Shown: positions 4,706 through 6,802 of the stretch, piece after piece
Numbering within the stretch: position 1 is the stretch's first letter
How the letters are laid out: each line of letters starts with the position of its first letter
Origin: Saprospiraceae bacterium
GTDB lineage: Bacteria > Bacteroidota > Bacteroidia > Chitinophagales > Saprospiraceae
Reading direction: 5' to 3'
NCBI GenBank assembly: GCA_020630895.1
Contig: JAHDII010000183.1
Coordinates: 1 to 6,802 of the forward strand
Length of the DNA stretch: 6,802 nt
Notes under the pieces: model-generated
Told to the model about the DNA's origin: nothing
Database searches by the model: none
The model's input: only the letters and a program-made list of their open reading frames with translations
Program-made: the position numbers and the translations under genes

Positions 4706-6802
4706 TTAATTCATTTTTATTACATTAAATGTTTTAATTTCTCCTCCTTCATCTTCTAAAATAATATGATATAATCCTGTATCAAATCTTGATAAATCTA
4801 GTTTTTCTATCGTTATTCCTTTAGAAGTTGAAACAATATCTTGTAATACTAATCTTCCTGTAGCATCAATTATTTTAATTTTAATTTCTTGTTCGAAATT
4901 ACTAGGAAATTCTAAGTGTACTACATTTTTAGTTGGATTAGGATAAACCAGTATATCTCTTTCTACAATATCAGCACATTCGCTTTCAATTACTACAACA
5001 TCTGAATATTCATAACTACCATCTAAATCCACTTGTTTTAAGCGATAATAACTATTCTTTCTTTCTACTTCTGTATGTGTAAAATTATACTCTACTAATT
5101 CTAGACTATTTCCTTGAGCTTCTATTATTCCTATTTCAATAAATTCTCTTTCATCTATACTATATTCTATTACGAAATAACTACTATTCTCTTCTGATGC
5201 TGTTACCCATTTTAACCTATTTTCACATTCAAGAGATGAACCTTCAAAATATAATAAATCTACTGGAACTGGTGTGATTACAAATCCTCCATCTATGTTT
5301 AATTTAGTTTCTCCTAATACTAAACTAAATACTGGTGTTTGACGATTAGTTGGATTAGCATCACTATCCATACTATCTTCTATATCGCCATCACTATTTA
5401 CTTCTTGTAATGTTCCTGATACAAAAGCAAAACCATTTGTATTTGTAGATTCATCAAAGATGACATAATAGTCAGTTGCTGGAATTCCAATAAATTCATA
5501 ATGACCATTGGCATCTGTATAAGCTGTTCCTACATATGTTCCTCCACTTGTATATAAATCTACTTTTACATTTTCTAATAAGGTTTCTCCTCCTTCTCTT
5601 AAACCATCATTATCGGCATCATACCAAGTATAACCTGATAAATTTAATAAGGCTATTCCTCCATCTACGTCTCTTATATGATCATTATTTACGGTGTATG
5701 AAGTAGTTCCTCCTGATGTTTTATCTGCATCACTATCATTTACTTCGGTTGAACCTGTATTGTCTTGATAGGTAAATACATAATTCGTTGGTAAATTGCT
5801 AAACATTACTGTATAATCATCACTTGATAACCGATCAAATAAATAATATCCATCTCCATCTGTAATAGCTGTTGATACTAAATTACCACCAGAATCATAT
5901 AAAGATACTAATACTCCAGGCACCCCTACTTCTCCCAATTCTTGCATGCCATTAGCATTATCATCATACCATACATAATTTCCTAAACTTCCTAATGGAG
6001 ATACCATCAATCCTGCATCTACATCTAAATTAATATCGCCTGCTGCTAAGGTAATTGTACTTGTTTTACCTGTACTTGGATTCACATCACTATCTGATGT
6101 ATCTCCTGTAGCATCTTGCAATGTAAATATTGTTCCTCTTGGTAAAGTACTAAATCCTACTGTATAATCTCCTGGTGTTAAATTGGTAAACAAATAATTA
6201 CCATTACCATCTGTAATCGTTGCAGCTACTGGATCTCCTAAATTATTACATAAGGTTACTGTCACTCCTGCTACTCCTAATTCTCCAACATCTTGAATAC
6301 CATCGCCATCTGTATCAAACCATACTGTATCTCCTAACATAGCTACACTTCCTATTAAACCTGCATCTACATTCGTAATGTCATTACCTCCACTAATTGT
6401 TGCTGTTCCAGTCATTCCTGTTGTTGCATCTACATCACTATCCAAAGCATCATCGCCCCCTATATCAGCCGTTGTAAAACTAAATCCTGTTGGGAGGTTA
6501 GAGAATCCTACTGTATAATCACCATCTGCTAATCCATCAAATAAGTAATTACCATTCTCATCAGTCGTTGTTGTAGCTATTGAATTACCTCCATTATCAT
6601 ATAAAGTAACCATAATTCCTGGTACACCTAATTCTCCGGCATCTTGGTCGCCATCACTATTCGTATCAAACCATACTGTATCTCCTATACTCCCTAAAGC
6701 TGATGGATTATGTATTCCTGCATCTAGGCTTAAGTTTTCTTCTCCTACAGATAAATTCACTATTGATGTTTGACCTGTTGTTGCATCCGCATCGCTATCT
6801 AA
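4706..6802 (-). CDS. SdrD B-like repeat surface protein with T9SS type A sorting domain (5' end outside window)
   Basis: The reading frame is open to the right edge, so the N-terminus lies beyond 6802; the in-frame GTG at 6758-6760 falls mid-repeat and is not a start. The visible 698 residues, numbered from codon 6802-6800, hold the tail of one repeat, then four SdrD B/Cna B-like repeats (about 39-155, 156-272, 273-387 and 388-509). Each begins with a (I/L)GDTVW-like strand and an acidic loop such as DTDGDGIQD, which in SdrD-type domains binds calcium, and ends near DSD(V/A)(D/N) and D(A/G)G. A Bacteroidota linker domain follows (about 511-606: PVPVDLLYF ... RLKWVTASEENSSYFVIEYS ... YYRLKQVDLDGSYEYSDV). 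The T9SS sorting domain is at about 617-698 (VYPNPTKN, then IIDATGRLVLQ). It is probably a surface-attached or released rod-like adhesin or matrix protein; the ligand is unknown. No enzymatic domain is visible in this part. Its only visible neighbour is the convergent DoxX-like gene, beyond the shared terminator. Confidence 0.92.
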   Translation of the reverse strand, partial: LDSDADATTGQTSIVNLSVGEENLSLDAGIHNPSALGSIGDTVWFDTNSDGDQDAGELGVPGIMVTLYDNGGNSIATTTTDENGNYLFDGLADGDYTVGFSNLPTGFSFTTADIGGDDALDSDVDATTGMTGTATISGGNDITNVDAGLIGSVAMLGDTVWFDTDGDGIQDVGELGVAGVTVTLCNNLGDPVAATITDGNGNYLFTNLTPGDYTVGFSTLPRGTIFTLQDATGDTSDSDVNPSTGKTSTITLAAGDINLDVDAGLMVSPLGSLGNYVWYDDNANGMQELGEVGVPGVLVSLYDSGGNLVSTAITDGDGYYLFDRLSSDDYTVMFSNLPTNYVFTYQDNTGSTEVNDSDADKTSGGTTSYTVNNDHIRDVDGGIALLNLSGYTWYDADNDGLREGGETLLENVKVDLYTSGGTYVGTAYTDANGHYEFIGIPATDYYVIFDESTNTNGFAFVSGTLQEVNSDGDIEDSMDSDANPTNRQTPVFSLVLGETKLNIDGGFVITPVPVDLLYFEGSSLECENRLKWVTASEENSSYFVIEYSIDEREFIEIGIIEAQGNSLELVEYNFTHTEVERKNSYYRLKQVDLDGSYEYSDVVVIESECADIVERDILVYPNPTKNVVHLEFPSNFEQEIKIKIIDATGRLVLQDIVSTSKGITIEKLDLSRFDTGLYHIILEDEGGEIKTFNVIKMN
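5276..6802 (-). repeat. array of SdrD B-like repeats (four full plus one partial)
   Basis: On the minus strand the repeat units occupy 6688-6338 (R1, 117 codons), 6337-5987 (R2, 117), 5986-5642 (R3, 115) and 5641-5276 (R4, about 122); 6802-6689 is the end of a further unit. R1 and R2 are the most alike and share exact DNA blocks in register. R3 has a weaker acidic loop (DDNANGMQE in place of DTNSDGDQD), and R4, next to the linker domain, is the most divergent (WYDADNDGLREGGE, longer C-terminal half). More units may lie beyond the window. Confidence 0.88.
6312..6687. repeat. exact 25-nt direct repeats, 351 nt apart
   Basis: The same 25 bases, beginning GTATCAAACCATACTGTATC, occur at 6312-6336 and 6663-6687. 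The offset is 351 nt, exactly 117 codons, so they sit at the same place in repeats R2 and R1 and encode the GDTVWFDT strand. A second exact block of 17 nt (AATCCTACTGTATAATC at 6153-6169 and 6504-6520) has the same offset. The spacing is in frame, so recombination between copies would remove or add exactly one protein repeat. Confidence 0.8.

Noticed and set aside
6758..6760. GTG as the start of the minus-strand repeat protein
   Set aside because: The 14 codons upstream to the window edge stay open and read LDSDADATTGQTSI, a clear continuation of the repeat pattern, so the gene begins beyond the window.
4706..6802. Gram-positive Sdr adhesin acquired by transfer
   Set aside because: Despite the SdrD-like repeats there is no LPXTG sortase signal; the protein ends in a T9SS sorting domain and a Bacteroidota linker, so it is native to this phylum.

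Overview
The window is an AT-rich piece of a Bacteroidota chromosome. The phylum call rests on two proteins that end in type IX secretion (T9SS) type A sorting domains, an MBOAT protein ending in the FGEEQEYIYFQF-type tail common in this phylum, a Bacteroidota-style SGNH partner protein, and translation starts without clear Shine-Dalgarno sites. The SdrD-like repeats with DSD(V/A)(D/N) signatures resemble those of Saprospiria and relatives, but sequence alone does not settle the class.

Layout. Five plus-strand genes run from 1 to 4622. First comes the C-terminal part of an MBOAT O-acyltransferase (cut by the window start). A membrane-anchored SGNH-fold protein follows after 3 nt, and a LEA type 2 (LEA14/WHy-like) lipoprotein after a further 4 nt. 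After a 58-nt gap holding only a weak A/T hairpin comes a secreted calcineurin-like (PAP-type) metallophosphoesterase with a T9SS tail. A polytopic DoxX-like membrane protein overlaps its 3' end by 41 nt. A long two-part hairpin (4637-4694), apparently a bidirectional terminator, separates this block from a convergent minus-strand gene that runs off the right edge. That gene encodes a large adhesin-like surface protein with at least four SdrD B-like repeats, a Bacteroidota linker domain and a T9SS sorting domain.

How the genes fit together. MBOAT plus SGNH is the usual two-component arrangement for O-acylation of an exported polysaccharide: the MBOAT brings the acyl group across the membrane and the SGNH-like protein transfers or processes it. 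The lipoprotein is tightly coupled to them but has no known role in that chemistry. The phosphatase and the repeat protein are probably exported by T9SS and attached to the surface or released. The whole window therefore looks devoted to the cell envelope and surface.

I see no mobile element, CRISPR array, RNA gene or clearly new multi-gene system. The points most worth a second look are a strong 40-nt hairpin inside the DoxX-like gene, active-site substitutions in the phosphatase, the 41-nt gene overlap, and exact in-register DNA repeats in the adhesin gene that could allow repeat-number change.
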